Assembly (NCBI GenBank): GCA_934120735.1
Contig: CAKOVA010000055.1
Span: 1 to 14,234, forward strand
DNA length: 14,234 bases
Reading direction: 5' to 3'
Source: an uncultured Prevotella sp.
GTDB taxonomy: Bacteria > Bacteroidota > Bacteroidia > Bacteroidales > Bacteroidaceae
Position 1 is the stretch's first letter, and each line of letters starts with the position of its first letter. Below, piece after piece: positions 1 through 8,222 of this stretch. Below the pieces are notes generated by a model, which saw only the letters and a program-made list of their open reading frames with translations, was not told the DNA's origin and did no database searches. The translations under genes were made by a program, and so were the position numbers.

Positions 1-264
1 GACAGCGGAGGTGTTCAGGAAGAAGCGCCCAGCTTGGGTAAGCCAGTATTAGTGATGCGCGATACTACCGAACGACCAGAGGCGGTTTTGGCAGGAACAG
101 TGAAGCTGGTTGGAGCCAATTACCAAATAATTGTTGACGGAGTGTCGCAATTGATACTTGATGACCATTCGTACAATCTCATGAGCAAAGCCAACAATCC
201 TTATGGAGATGGACAAGCAAGCAAGCGAATTGTAGAGATTATCAAAAACATATTGGGACAATAA
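1..264 (+). CDS. wecB: UDP-N-acetylglucosamine 2-epimerase, C-terminal part (5' end outside window)
   Basis: The frame is open from base 1 and ends with TAA at 262-264, giving about 87 residues. The first residues read [20 protein letters not shown], followed by DTTERPE and then AGTVKLVG. This is the highly conserved C-terminal UDP-sugar binding block of non-hydrolysing UDP-GlcNAc 2-epimerases (WecB/MnaA family, GT-B-like fold). Family members have about 370-390 residues, so roughly three quarters of the gene lies to the left. The enzyme interconverts UDP-GlcNAc and UDP-ManNAc in the cytoplasm. wecC starts 54 nt downstream on the same strand and uses that product, so the two are probably co-transcribed for a ManNAcA-containing surface glycan. 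The internal TTG at 34 is not the true start, because conserved family sequence continues upstream of it. Confidence 0.93.
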   Translation, partial: DSGGVQEEAPSLGKPVLVMRDTTERPEAVLAGTVKLVGANYQIIVDGVSQLILDDHSYNLMSKANNPYGDGQASKRIVEIIKNILGQ

Positions 265-318
265 AACACAAATTGATACGTTTTACGAGAATATAAAAAC
301 ATAAAAGAACGAAGAAAA

Positions 319-1524
319 ATGAAAGTGTGCTTTATGGGATTAGGCTACATAGGTCTTCCCACCGCTATTATAACTGCTCAAGCTGGTCTTGATGTAATAG
401 GAGTTGATATTAACCAAAAAATTGTCGATACAACCAATCAAGGAAAATTACACATCATAGAACCTATGATGGAAACCATGCTGAAAGACGTAATCTCTGC
501 CAAAAAGTTTTATGCCCGTACAACACCAGTTGTCTCAGATACTTACTTGATTGTAGTACCGACCCCATTTAACAGCAATCACCAACCAGACATTTCATTT
601 ATAGAAAAGGCCACACGCACCATCATACCTCTCCTCAAGGAAGGTGATTTATACATCATCGAGTCGACATCACCAGTTGGCACAACAGAAAAGATGGGAA
701 AACTTATTTTCAAGGAAAGACCCGAACTGGAAGGAAAAATCTTCATTGCATACTGCCCTGAAAGGGTATTACCTGGCAACATTGTTTACGAACTGATACA
801 TAATGACCGAGTGATTGGAGGATATAACCAACAGTCCACAGAAAAAGCGATGAGCTTTTACCGTCATTTTGTGGAAGGGAGTCTTCATCCCACCAATTGT
901 AAAACAGCCGAGTTGTGCAAACTCACTGAGAATTCAAGTCGTGACGTACAAATTGCCTTTGCCAACGAATTGTCAATCATCTGTGATAAGGCTGGTATTG
1001 ATGTCTGGGAACTGATAGAATTGGCCAATAAACACCCTCGTGTGAATATCCTTCGCCCAGGCTGTGGCGTTGGTGGTCATTGCATTGCTGTTGATCCTTA
1101 TTTTATCACTTCCAAATTTCCAGAAGAAAGTCAACTCATCGCAACATCACGCAAAATAAATAACTATAAGGCTGAATGGTGTGCAGACAAGATAAAAAAA
1201 GCCATTATTGATTTCAAGCTAAAAAACAACAGAATACCCCATGTGGCACTAATGGGACTCACATTCAAGCCAGACATTGACGACTTAAGAGAAAGTCCCG
1301 CCCAACAAATTGTAGGCAATATCATGCAGAACTGTCACGATGCGAGTTTGATGGTTTCAGAACCAAACATACAAGCGCATTCCATCTTTAAGCTTACTCC
1401 ATATCATGATGCTTTTGAGCAGGCTGACATTGTGGCATTTCTTGTTGCTCACTCTATGTTCAAAGAGTTTCCTAAAAAACAAGACAAAATTATTTTCGAC
1501 TTCTGCGGAATATATCACTCATAA
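319..1524 (+). CDS. wecC: UDP-N-acetyl-D-mannosamine dehydrogenase
   Basis: This complete 401-residue protein has the usual length for the UDP-glucose/GDP-mannose dehydrogenase superfamily. The N-terminal Rossmann motif GLGYIG is at residues 7-12 and ESTSPVGTT at 115-123. The central helix carries Lys201 and Asn205 in the family's K-x3-N context. The catalytic cysteine is Cys255 in GCGVGGHCIAVDPYF. The C-terminal UDP-binding domain has GLTFKPDIDDLRESPA at 313-328. The enzyme oxidises UDP-ManNAc to UDP-ManNAcA in two NAD-dependent steps. The wording around the catalytic Cys and its place directly after wecB favour the WecC branch over UDP-glucose dehydrogenase. The start is the only sensible ATG, at the beginning of the Rossmann fold, with A-rich sequence before it and no clear Shine-Dalgarno. 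No terminator-like hairpin follows the stop codon. Confidence 0.93.
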   Translation: MKVCFMGLGYIGLPTAIITAQAGLDVIGVDINQKIVDTTNQGKLHIIEPMMETMLKDVISAKKFYARTTPVVSDTYLIVVPTPFNSNHQPDISFIEKATRTIIPLLKEGDLYIIESTSPVGTTEKMGKLIFKERPELEGKIFIAYCPERVLPGNIVYELIHNDRVIGGYNQQSTEKAMSFYRHFVEGSLHPTNCKTAELCKLTENSSRDVQIAFANELSIICDKAGIDVWELIELANKHPRVNILRPGCGVGGHCIAVDPYFITSKFPEESQLIATSRKINNYKAEWCADKIKKAIIDFKLKNNRIPHVALMGLTFKPDIDDLRESPAQQIVGNIMQNCHDASLMVSEPNIQAHSIFKLTPYHDAFEQADIVAFLVAHSMFKEFPKKQDKIIFDFCGIYHS

Positions 1525-1857
1525 CTAAAAATAAGCAATATATATTAATCCATGCCATCAGAGTAATAAATATCATATCACACAAAAAATAAAGAGAGAA
1601 CAACAGTAGAAATTACAGGAAAATTGAATACAGACAACATTAGTTTTTTTCCTCAGAACGTATCAAAATATATTGCAAAACAGCATCTTACATTTTTAAG
1701 CACACTGATTAAAGTAAGCTTGTTTCCTAAAAGTGACAGAGACGAAGGTAGAAGCAGCCATTTATTGAAATTGGTACGTCGCCAATAACCCATAAATTCC
1801 ATGTGCAAAGTATAATATGTATGGAAGTATTTGCGTTATTTAAAATAAAAACACTAA
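1525..1857. other. AT-rich intergenic gap, no gene seen
   Basis: This 333-nt stretch separates wecC from the sugar transferase gene. I see no open frame with coding character, no tRNA-like structure and no convincing terminator. It is rich in A and T runs. The sequence just before 1858 (near 1825-1850) contains TATTTG, but it does not fit the full Bacteroidetes -7 box TAnnTTTG with a matching -33 element, so I do not call a promoter. The length would allow the sugar transferase to have its own promoter, or the gap may mark where an older glycan locus was rearranged. Confidence 0.5.
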
Positions 1858-2523
1858 ATGGTGAAGACAATCCCGCCCTACATCAAATACAACGACGACA
1901 TCAAGAACCCTCGGTTCATTCCCGACGGTATGAACGAGTTGGAGCGTAACATCAAGCGCGCTGCCGATTTCTTGATAGCCACCATAGCACTGATGGTTTT
2001 CTCACCTTTGTTTCTGCTTTGTTATTTCTTGGTTAAGCGTGAAGACGGCGGACCCGTAATCTTCAAACAGGAACGAATCGGGCGCTTCGGCCGACCTTTC
2101 ACCATTTACAAATTCCGTAGCATGTGCATCGATGCGGAGAAGGATGGACCACAACTCTACAGGCACCAACACGACAAGCGCATGACCAAAATAGGCAGAT
2201 ATCTGCGCAAACACCACTTGGACGAACTGCCGCAACTGTGGAACGTGATCAAAGGAGACATGGCCTTCATCGGACCACGACCGGAACGAAAGTTCTACAT
2301 CGACCAAATCATGCAACGAGATTCCAGGTATGCCTACCTTTATCAAATCAGGCCTGGCGTCACTTCCTACGCTACCTTGTACAACGGCTACACGGACACC
2401 ATGGAGAAAATGTTGAAACGACTGGATCTCGACTTGTATTACCTAGAACATCGGTCATGGTGGTTCGATATGAAAATATTAACCAAGACTTTCATTAACA
2501 TCGCATTCGGTAAAATTTTCTAA
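1858..2523 (+). CDS. Initiating sugar (undecaprenyl-phosphate) phosphotransferase
   Basis: This 221-residue protein is a short bacterial sugar transferase (PF02397; ExoY, PglC and WcaJ C-terminal-domain type). The basic KRAADFLIATIAL segment (33-45) leads into a hydrophobic stretch at about 38-58 with the Ser49-Pro50 break. In this family that segment is a re-entrant membrane helix. The core follows: GPVIFKQERIGRFGRPF, YKFRSM, the catalytic Asp122-Glu123 pair in LDELPQLWNV, GPRPE at 139-143 and RPGVT at 165-169. Such enzymes move a sugar 1-phosphate from a UDP-sugar to undecaprenyl phosphate at the inner face of the membrane, starting a repeat unit. The polytopic N-terminal domain of WcaJ/WbaP-type proteins is absent. 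Its likely partners are the upstream wecBC products. Which sugar it transfers cannot be read from the sequence. Confidence 0.9.
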   Translation: MVKTIPPYIKYNDDIKNPRFIPDGMNELERNIKRAADFLIATIALMVFSPLFLLCYFLVKREDGGPVIFKQERIGRFGRPFTIYKFRSMCIDAEKDGPQLYRHQHDKRMTKIGRYLRKHHLDELPQLWNVIKGDMAFIGPRPERKFYIDQIMQRDSRYAYLYQIRPGVTSYATLYNGYTDTMEKMLKRLDLDLYYLEHRSWWFDMKILTKTFINIAFGKIF

Positions 2524-2849
2524 CCTTAACCCATTAAACCTTTCACATAGAGAGAACAGACTTCCCAATCTAAAGTCTAACTACCCAGGCAACATCCACC
2601 ACCATATTATCACATGCGTGATGACAAAGATGATGCGTTTGTTAGTATAGCATTCATTACTTTAGATTGCAAATAGCGGACGGACATCTCACTAAAATAG
2701 GACAATATAGGTAACAAATAGAAACCTCATAAATCTTATAATAGTTAATTTGTGTTAGAATTTGCATTAATTAATATAAAAAATAACAAAAATCAGGGTA
2801 GATTCCTTTACTTTGCGTTGCAATTATTAAAACTGTAAGTAAAAAACAA
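2524..2849. other. Intergenic region upstream of the dcuB operon
   Basis: This 326-nt gap has no credible open frame. It must contain the 3' end of the polysaccharide transcript and the control region of the dcuB-ansB-porin-aspA operon. A 7-bp stem (one wobble) with loop ATGC is centred at 2615 (ATCACATGCGTGAT core). It has no T-tract, so it looks more like a small palindromic operator than a terminator. The right half is strongly AT-rich, and a promoter-like box lies at 2808-2815. I see nothing else. Confidence 0.5.
2808..2815 (+). promoter_or_regulatory. Possible -7 box of the dcuB operon promoter
   Basis: TTACTTTG, followed by C, resembles the Bacteroidetes sigma-ABfr -7 element TAnnTTTG, with one mismatch at the second base. 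It sits 35 nt before the dcuB start codon, which would give a short leader. No TTG -33 element is seen at the expected 19-21 nt distance, so the call is tentative. Confidence 0.35.
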
Positions 2850-4196
2850 ATGGCTACTACACTCATCATCTTACAATTACTCATTGTATTTGGGTTCATC
2901 TTCATTGGTGCCCGCGTAGGCGGCATCGGTATGGGTATCTACGGTATGGTAGGTACTTTCTTATTGGTCTTTGTTTTCGGTCTGGCACCGGGAAAAGCAC
3001 CCATCGATGTGATGATGATTATTGTTTCGGTTATTGTAGCAGCCTCAGCCCTACAAGCCACGGGAGGTTTAGATTATCTGGTGGGTGTCACGGGCAAGTT
3101 CCTGCGCAAGCATCCCAGTCAAATCACCTATTACGGTCCGTTGACATGTTGGATGTTCTGCCTGTTGGCTGGCACGGCGCACACCTGTTATTCACTGCTC
3201 CCCATCATTTCTGAGATAGCTCAAGCAAACAAAATTAGACCCGAAAGACCGTTGAGCGTCAGCGTCATTGCTGCTTCACTGGGCATCACTGGCAGCCCTG
3301 TGAGTGCCGCTACAGCAGCCATCATCAGTACAGATATCTTGGGCTTGAAAGGCATCGACCTGGCTGATGTGATGATTGTGTGCATTCCTGCCTCTTTCGT
3401 AGCCATCCTCGTGGCAGCATTTGTGCAGAACCGGATAGGCAAAGAGTTGGAAGACGACCCCATCTATCAAGCTAAGGTGGCATCTGGTGAAATCAATCCG
3501 GAAGAAGAACAGAAACGCATGCAGCAAATAAACGCCAACCCCAACCCACGCGCAAAATACTCCGTGTATGCCTTCTTGGTGGGCGTTGCGCTGGTGGTAA
3601 CATTCGGTCTATTCCCACAACTGAAGCCCCATCACATGGTAGACGGTGTAATGACGCCAATAGCCACCTCCGAGACGATCGAGATTGTGATGATGTCGGC
3701 AGCCGCGTTGATTCTCATCGTGGGCAAGGGCAATGTGGCCACAGCTGCTAAGGGAACTGTCTTTGCTGCCGGCATGAACGCCATGGTGAGCATCTTCGGT
3801 ATTGCCTGGATGGGCGACACCTTCTTCAATGGCAACAAAGACTTCTTCGTCACACACCTGGCCGATTGGGTACAGGCAGCTCCCTTCTTGTTCGCCGTCA
3901 TCCTCTTCATCATGAGCATCATGCTGTTCTCACAGGCAGCCACCGTGCGCACCATCTATCCCCTGGGTGTGTTGCTGGGCATCAACCCGCTATACCTGCT
4001 AGCGATGTTCCCTGCCTGCAACGGTTATTTCTTCATGCCCAACTACCCCACCGAGGTGGCAGCCATCAATTTTGACCGAACCGGCACCACGCGAATCGGT
4101 CGGTACGTCATCAATCACAGTTTCCAGTTGTCAGGATTCATCACAACCATCGTGTCCATCGCACTGGCTTTCTTGTTCACGCAAATATTTTATTGA
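2850..4196 (+). CDS. dcuB: Anaerobic C4-dicarboxylate antiporter, DcuA/DcuB family
   Basis: This 448-residue inner membrane protein has the family's usual length and is hydrophobic throughout. It opens with a transmembrane segment and GARVGGIGMGIYG. It then shows VFGLAPGKAPIDVMM, ASALQATGGLDYLV, LAGTAHTCYSLLPII and the strongly conserved NKIRPERPLS. Near the C-terminus are FSQAAT, MPNYPTEVAAI, and FDRTGTTRIG followed by VINHSF. A charged cytoplasmic loop lies around residues 195-235. Dcu proteins exchange external fumarate, malate or aspartate for internal succinate under anaerobic conditions. The N-terminal half reads closer to DcuB and the middle (WMGDTFF) closer to DcuA, so the A/B label is by convention. 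It is the first gene of the operon, and ansB starts 32 nt after its stop. It supplies aspartate to AspA and exports the succinate made by fumarate respiration. Confidence 0.93.
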   Translation: MATTLIILQLLIVFGFIFIGARVGGIGMGIYGMVGTFLLVFVFGLAPGKAPIDVMMIIVSVIVAASALQATGGLDYLVGVTGKFLRKHPSQITYYGPLTCWMFCLLAGTAHTCYSLLPIISEIAQANKIRPERPLSVSVIAASLGITGSPVSAATAAIISTDILGLKGIDLADVMIVCIPASFVAILVAAFVQNRIGKELEDDPIYQAKVASGEINPEEEQKRMQQINANPNPRAKYSVYAFLVGVALVVTFGLFPQLKPHHMVDGVMTPIATSETIEIVMMSAAALILIVGKGNVATAAKGTVFAAGMNAMVSIFGIAWMGDTFFNGNKDFFVTHLADWVQAAPFLFAVILFIMSIMLFSQAATVRTIYPLGVLLGINPLYLLAMFPACNGYFFMPNYPTEVAAINFDRTGTTRIGRYVINHSFQLSGFITTIVSIALAFLFTQIFY

Positions 4197-4228
4197 TATC
4201 ATATTTAATCACTTAAAAACAATTTATT

Positions 4229-5281
4229 ATGAAACATTTACGTATCAACATCCTGGTGATTGTTGCATTGTTCGTTACCGTTGGTCTATGTGCCAAACCT
4301 AAGGTTCGCATCTTGGCTACAGGTGGCACCATTGCAGGTGTATCCACAAGTTCTACATCATCGGCTTACAATGCCGGCCAACTGGGTGTAGAAACCTTGA
4401 TTGCTGCCGTTCCGCAGATCAAAGACATCGCTGACGTATCAGGTGAGCAAATTTGCAACATCGGTAGTCAGGACATGAACGACCAAGTGTGGCTGAAACT
4501 GGCCAAGCGAATCAACCAGCTGCTCAACCAAGAAGGATATGATGGCGTGCTGATTACTCATGGAACCGACACCATGGAAGAGACCGCTTACTTCTTGAGC
4601 CTCACCGTACACAGCAACAAGCCTGTGATATTGGTAGGTGCCATGCGTTCGGCCACAGCCATTTCTGCTGACGGACCCGCCAACCTGTACAATGCAGTGG
4701 CTGCCATTGCCACACCCGAATCGCGCGACAAGGGCGTGATGGTTTGCATGAACGACCAACTGTTTGATGCCAAATCGGTTATCAAGACACACACCACCGA
4801 CTGCGGTACGTTCAAGGGGGGCATCTATGGTCAAATTGGTAACGTGTTCAATGGCAAGGCTTGCTATCTGCAAACACCAGCCTACAAGCGCGGAACAGAA
4901 TCAGTATTCAACGTGGACAACCTGGACAAATTGCCACAGGTGGGCATCATCTACGGTTACTCTAACTGCTCTGACCTTCCTATCAAGGCATTCGTTGATG
5001 CCAAGTACGATGGCATCGTGTTGGCAGGTGTTGGCGACGGCAACTTCTACAAAGACGTTTTCGACGTGGCTATCAAAGCACAGAACAGCGGCATCCAAAT
5101 CGTTCGTTCAAGCCGCGTTCCCACAGGTCCTACCAATCTGAATGCTGAGGTAGATGACAACAAATATCATTTCGTGGCATCTCTCAACCTCAATCCGCAG
5201 AAGGCACGCGTATTGTTGATGCTGGCTTTGACGAAAACACACGACTGGCAGCAAATTCAGAAGTACTACCAAGAATATTAA
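4229..5281 (+). CDS. ansB: Type II (periplasmic) L-asparaginase
   Basis: The protein has 350 residues, with an N-terminal signal peptide (basic MKHLR, hydrophobic core to about residue 20, then LCAKPK). The mature part aligns by eye closely with E. coli AnsB. Active-site residues are all present: nucleophile Thr34 in ATGGTIAG, the flexible-loop Tyr47, Ser80-Gln81-Asp82 in GSQDMND, Thr113-Asp114 in HGTDTMEETAYFL, and Lys186. RSSRVPTG, EVDD and LNPQKARVLL follow towards the C-terminus. It hydrolyses asparagine to aspartate and ammonia in the periplasm, usually as a tetramer. It lies 32 nt after dcuB and 30 nt before the porin gene. The aspartate it releases is a substrate for the Dcu antiporter, so the gene order matches an import-and-degrade route. 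Glutaminase side activity is possible but cannot be read here. Confidence 0.95.
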   Translation: MKHLRINILVIVALFVTVGLCAKPKVRILATGGTIAGVSTSSTSSAYNAGQLGVETLIAAVPQIKDIADVSGEQICNIGSQDMNDQVWLKLAKRINQLLNQEGYDGVLITHGTDTMEETAYFLSLTVHSNKPVILVGAMRSATAISADGPANLYNAVAAIATPESRDKGVMVCMNDQLFDAKSVIKTHTTDCGTFKGGIYGQIGNVFNGKACYLQTPAYKRGTESVFNVDNLDKLPQVGIIYGYSNCSDLPIKAFVDAKYDGIVLAGVGDGNFYKDVFDVAIKAQNSGIQIVRSSRVPTGPTNLNAEVDDNKYHFVASLNLNPQKARVLLMLALTKTHDWQQIQKYYQEY

Positions 5282-5311
5282 TTCCTATTATTGATAACAG
5301 GAATAAAAATA

Positions 5312-6511
5312 ATGAACATGAAAAAAATAATGATGATTTGCGCTATGATGTCTTTGGCACTGGGCGCAAGCGCACAAGGTAACAATACAGGCATGGGTGG
5401 CGAAGATGGCAATTACGAGTCATTGGCAAGCCGTCTGTTCAAATTGGAGAAGAAAAGCGACGCATTCAACGTATATTTCAACTATGCGTCTTCCTTCCAA
5501 GAGGCCTACGATGGCAACGACTGGGGATCATCCTTCAAGAACAAGCAAGCCCGATTGGAAATCAAAGGTTCCTTCGGCAAACTCTCTTACCGTTTCCGTC
5601 ACCGCTTGAACAAAGCCAATGGTGCGCAAGGCGAGGACAACTTTGCCAAAGCTACCGACATCCTTTCTGTTGGCTATCAGGTTACAGACAAGTTCGGTAT
5701 CACGGGTGGTAAGATGTGTCAAAACTGGGGTGGATTCGAGTTTGACGAGAACCCCATGTACATCTACCAATACTCTGACATGATTGACAACATGGATAAC
5801 TTCATGGCCGGCGTAAACTTCGCATTCAAGCCCGTGGAGTCACAGGAGTTTAACCTGAACATCACCAATGCTTACAACAACAAGTTGGCTCAAGAATATG
5901 GGGCTGACCTCAAGGTGATGAAAGAAAAAGGAAAGACTGAAGCCGTGGAAGCTGCCAATCATCCATTGACCTATATCTTCTTGTGGAACGGTAATTTCTT
6001 TGGTGATAAGCTACAAACACGTTGGGGCGTGGGTACACAGACACAGGCCAAAGACCAGAGCAGCCAGATGGTGATGCTCGGTCAAAAGCTCAACTTGCCC
6101 ACCTTCCAGTGGTATTTCGACTACATGGGTGCCTTTGACGACGTAGACCGTCTGGGCATTGCCACCAACGACTTGTCACAATTCCGCGGACCAGGCAACG
6201 TGCGGTTTGGCAAAGTAAACTACAACTCGTTCGTAACCAAGGCCAATTGGCAGTTCGTTGATCAGTGGAACCTGATGCTCAAAGGCATGTACGAAACGGC
6301 AAGTGTCAGCAAGATAGAAGAACTCAAGAACTATCGTAAGTCTTTTGGTTACATGGCCAGCTTGGAATATTATCCTATCAAGTCACAAGACTGCCGCGTA
6401 TTCTTGTCATACATCGGCCGTAACTACAAGTTCACGGACGAGAGCAAACTGGCTGACTACAACACCAATCGCATCGAACTGGGCTTTATGTACAGAATCA
6501 AGGCATTCTAA
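5312..6511 (+). CDS. Outer membrane porin, phosphate-selective porin O/P-like
   Basis: This 399-residue protein has a clear signal peptide: MNMKKIMMICAMM, a hydrophobic core, then ALGASAQG with cleavage near residues 19-22. The rest alternates polar and aromatic residues in the manner of a beta-barrel, with repeated patterns such as KLSYRFRHRLN, ITGGKMCQNWGGFEF and WNLMLKGMYETASV. It ends MYRIKAF, a C-terminal aromatic typical of outer membrane barrels. It resembles Bacteroidetes proteins annotated as porin or porin O/P (PF07396-like). The frame extends to a TTG at 5291, but ATG 5312 or ATG 5318 gives a normal signal peptide; both stay possible. It sits between ansB and aspA on the same strand, which suggests a channel for asparagine, aspartate or dicarboxylates rather than phosphate. 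That substrate is inference from context. Confidence 0.85.
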   Translation: MNMKKIMMICAMMSLALGASAQGNNTGMGGEDGNYESLASRLFKLEKKSDAFNVYFNYASSFQEAYDGNDWGSSFKNKQARLEIKGSFGKLSYRFRHRLNKANGAQGEDNFAKATDILSVGYQVTDKFGITGGKMCQNWGGFEFDENPMYIYQYSDMIDNMDNFMAGVNFAFKPVESQEFNLNITNAYNNKLAQEYGADLKVMKEKGKTEAVEAANHPLTYIFLWNGNFFGDKLQTRWGVGTQTQAKDQSSQMVMLGQKLNLPTFQWYFDYMGAFDDVDRLGIATNDLSQFRGPGNVRFGKVNYNSFVTKANWQFVDQWNLMLKGMYETASVSKIEELKNYRKSFGYMASLEYYPIKSQDCRVFLSYIGRNYKFTDESKLADYNTNRIELGFMYRIKAF

Positions 6512-6531
6512 CAACAGCCCTTTAACAGCAA

Positions 6532-6580
6532 GATGAACGTGAGACGCCCCTCGTGTCCACGTTCGTCTGTTATGACGAAC
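6532..6580 (+). promoter_or_regulatory. Two overlapping, mutually exclusive hairpins before aspA
   Basis: In the 117-nt gap between the porin stop and the aspA start, 6532-6541 (GATGAACGTG) can pair with 6558-6567 (CACGTTCGTC), giving 10 pairs with one G-T wobble. The same right arm, 6561-6567 (GTTCGTC), can instead pair perfectly with 6574-6580 (GACGAAC) around a 6-nt loop. Only one can form at a time. No T-tract follows, so neither looks like a standard terminator. RNA processing, 3' end protection of upstream mRNA, or control of aspA translation are all possible. Confidence 0.5.
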
Positions 6581-6628
6581 CATGACAAACACAGAAAAAA
6601 ACAACTACAAAAATCAATAGTAAACACA

Positions 6629-8038
6629 ATGGAACAAAACGAAAAATACAGAGTAGAGTCTGATCTCTTGGGCGAATTACAAGTGCCCGCAGACGCTTAT
6701 TATGGCGTTCAAACGCAGCGCGCCATCAACAATTATCGCATTTCCAACACCAAGATGTGCGATTATCCCCAGTTCATCATGGCCATCGCATACGTCAAGA
6801 AGGCCGCAGCCGCAGCCAACGCTGAGTTGGGTGCCCTTGACAAAAATATTGCAGATCACATCTGTCAAGCTGCCGATGATATCATCGGAGGCAAGCTGTG
6901 GGACAACTTCTGCATTGACATGATGCAGGGTGGAGCCGGCACATCCGTGAACATGAACGCCAACGAGGTGATTGCCAACCGCGCACTGGAGTTGATGGGA
7001 TATGAAAAAGGTGACTATGTGCACTGCTACCCAAACGACCATGTCAACTGCGGACAGTCTACCAACGACGCTTACCCAACGGCTTTACGCTATGCAGCCT
7101 ATCGCATGAACAAAGACTTGTTGAAGAGTTTGAAAGCACTTGTTGACTGCTTGCGCATCAAGGCCAACGAGTTCAAAGACGCAGTGAAGATGGGTCGCAC
7201 CCAATTGCAAGACGCTGTGCCCATGACATCGGGACAAGAGTTCGCCGCTTTTGCCAACACATTGGAAGATGAGCTGGAGTACATCGAATACAATGCGAAG
7301 AAAATGCTCACCATCAACATGGGTGCCACAGCCATTGGCACAGGCCTAAACGCAGTTCCAGGCTATGCTGATTTGGTGACCGAGTATCTCACCAAGTTCA
7401 CCGGCGACAAGTTTGTGAAAGCCAAAGACATGATTGCGGCCACACCAGACACCGGCGATTATGTAAGCTACTCAGGAGCATTGAAGCGATTGGCGGTCAA
7501 GTTATCCAAGATTTGCAACGACCTCCGCCTCATGGCATCAGGTCCTCGTTGCGGTTTGCACGAAATCAATCTGCCCGCGATGGCACCAGGATCTTCCATC
7601 ATGCCGGGAAAGGTGAACCCCGTCATACCCGAGGTGACCAACCAGGTGTGCTTCAAGGTCATCGGTAACGACATGGCCATCACCATGGCTGCCGAGGCCG
7701 GACAGCTGCAACTCAACGTCATGGAGCCTGTCATCGTAGAGTGCATGTTTGAAAGCATCACCTGGATGACCAATGTAATGAACACCCTCAGGGAGAAATG
7801 CGTGAGCGGCATCACCTTAAACGAGAAGCACAATCTCGATATGGTGAAACATTCCATCGGCATTGTCACGGCGCTGAACCCATACATCGGTTACAAAAAC
7901 AGCACCAAGGTAGCCAAGGAAGCACTGGAGACCGGTAAGAGCCTACACGAGATTGTGGTGGAGAAGAAGCTCATGAGTGCCGAAGAGGTTGACAAGATTC
8001 TCGACCCAAAGGCCATGTTGCAATCACACAACCTATAA
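6629..8038 (+). CDS. aspA: Aspartate ammonia-lyase (aspartase)
   Basis: The protein has 469 residues, the normal length for the aspartase/fumarase class II superfamily. It begins MEQNEKYRVESDLLGELQVP, the typical aspartase N-terminus. The conserved blocks are GGAGTSVNMNANEVIANRAL (101-120), HVNCGQSTNDAYPTA (138-152), GRTQLQDAVPMTSGQEF (189-205) and the signature loop GSSIMPGKVNP (321-331), whose serine acts as the catalytic base. The INMGATAIGTGLNA and TPDTGDY segments fit aspartase. The enzyme cleaves aspartate to fumarate and ammonia in the cytoplasm. The frame is open further upstream to 6533, but that extension is unlike any family member and runs through the hairpins, so ATG 6629 is chosen. 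It is the last gene of the operon, followed by a strong terminator. Confidence 0.96.
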   Translation: MEQNEKYRVESDLLGELQVPADAYYGVQTQRAINNYRISNTKMCDYPQFIMAIAYVKKAAAAANAELGALDKNIADHICQAADDIIGGKLWDNFCIDMMQGGAGTSVNMNANEVIANRALELMGYEKGDYVHCYPNDHVNCGQSTNDAYPTALRYAAYRMNKDLLKSLKALVDCLRIKANEFKDAVKMGRTQLQDAVPMTSGQEFAAFANTLEDELEYIEYNAKKMLTINMGATAIGTGLNAVPGYADLVTEYLTKFTGDKFVKAKDMIAATPDTGDYVSYSGALKRLAVKLSKICNDLRLMASGPRCGLHEINLPAMAPGSSIMPGKVNPVIPEVTNQVCFKVIGNDMAITMAAEAGQLQLNVMEPVIVECMFESITWMTNVMNTLREKCVSGITLNEKHNLDMVKHSIGIVTALNPYIGYKNSTKVAKEALETGKSLHEIVVEKKLMSAEEVDKILDPKAMLQSHNL

Positions 8039-8071
8039 GCATGGGGCGAAAGCCCTAACAATATGACAGGG

Positions 8072-8109
8072 GGGGGTGCATCATCATTTTGATGCACCCC
8101 CATTTTTTT
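8072..8109 (+). terminator. Intrinsic terminator of the dcuB-ansB-porin-aspA operon
   Basis: A perfect 12-bp stem pairs 8072-8083 (GGGGGTGCATCA) with 8090-8101 (TGATGCACCCCC) around a 6-nt loop, followed by a T7 run at 8103-8109. It starts 33 nt after the aspA stop. A small GGGC-GAAA-GCCC tetraloop hairpin at 8044-8055 lies between stop and terminator. The absence of any comparable structure earlier in the operon supports co-transcription of the four genes. Confidence 0.9.
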
Positions 8110-8113
8110 GTTT

Positions 8114-8190
8114 GAACAACGAATGAAACGAATCAACTAAACAAGACCATAATTCATTGATTTCCAGCAATCGGATTCGTTTTATTTGTT
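8114..8190. repeat. Dispersed inverted-repeat element, short copy
   Basis: The left arm begins GAACAACGAATGAAACGAAT and continues with CAACTAAACAAGAC to 8147. The right part, from TTCATTGATT near 8153 to GGATTCGTTTTATTTGTT near 8190, is roughly its reverse complement (CGAATC against GATTCG, and AATGAA against TTCATT). The same left arm occurs at 11611-11660 and 12182-12231, and the right arm resembles 11749-11798. The copy lies immediately after the operon terminator and before the transposase remnant. It is noncoding. Confidence 0.65.
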
Positions 8191-8222
8191 AGTCGACTCT
8201 CAAAAAGACACTCTACCATATT

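Noticed and set aside
6533..6628. N-terminal extension of AspA by 32 residues
   Set aside because: The extension is basic and unlike aspartases, has no target-signal logic for a cytoplasmic enzyme, and overlaps the paired hairpins.
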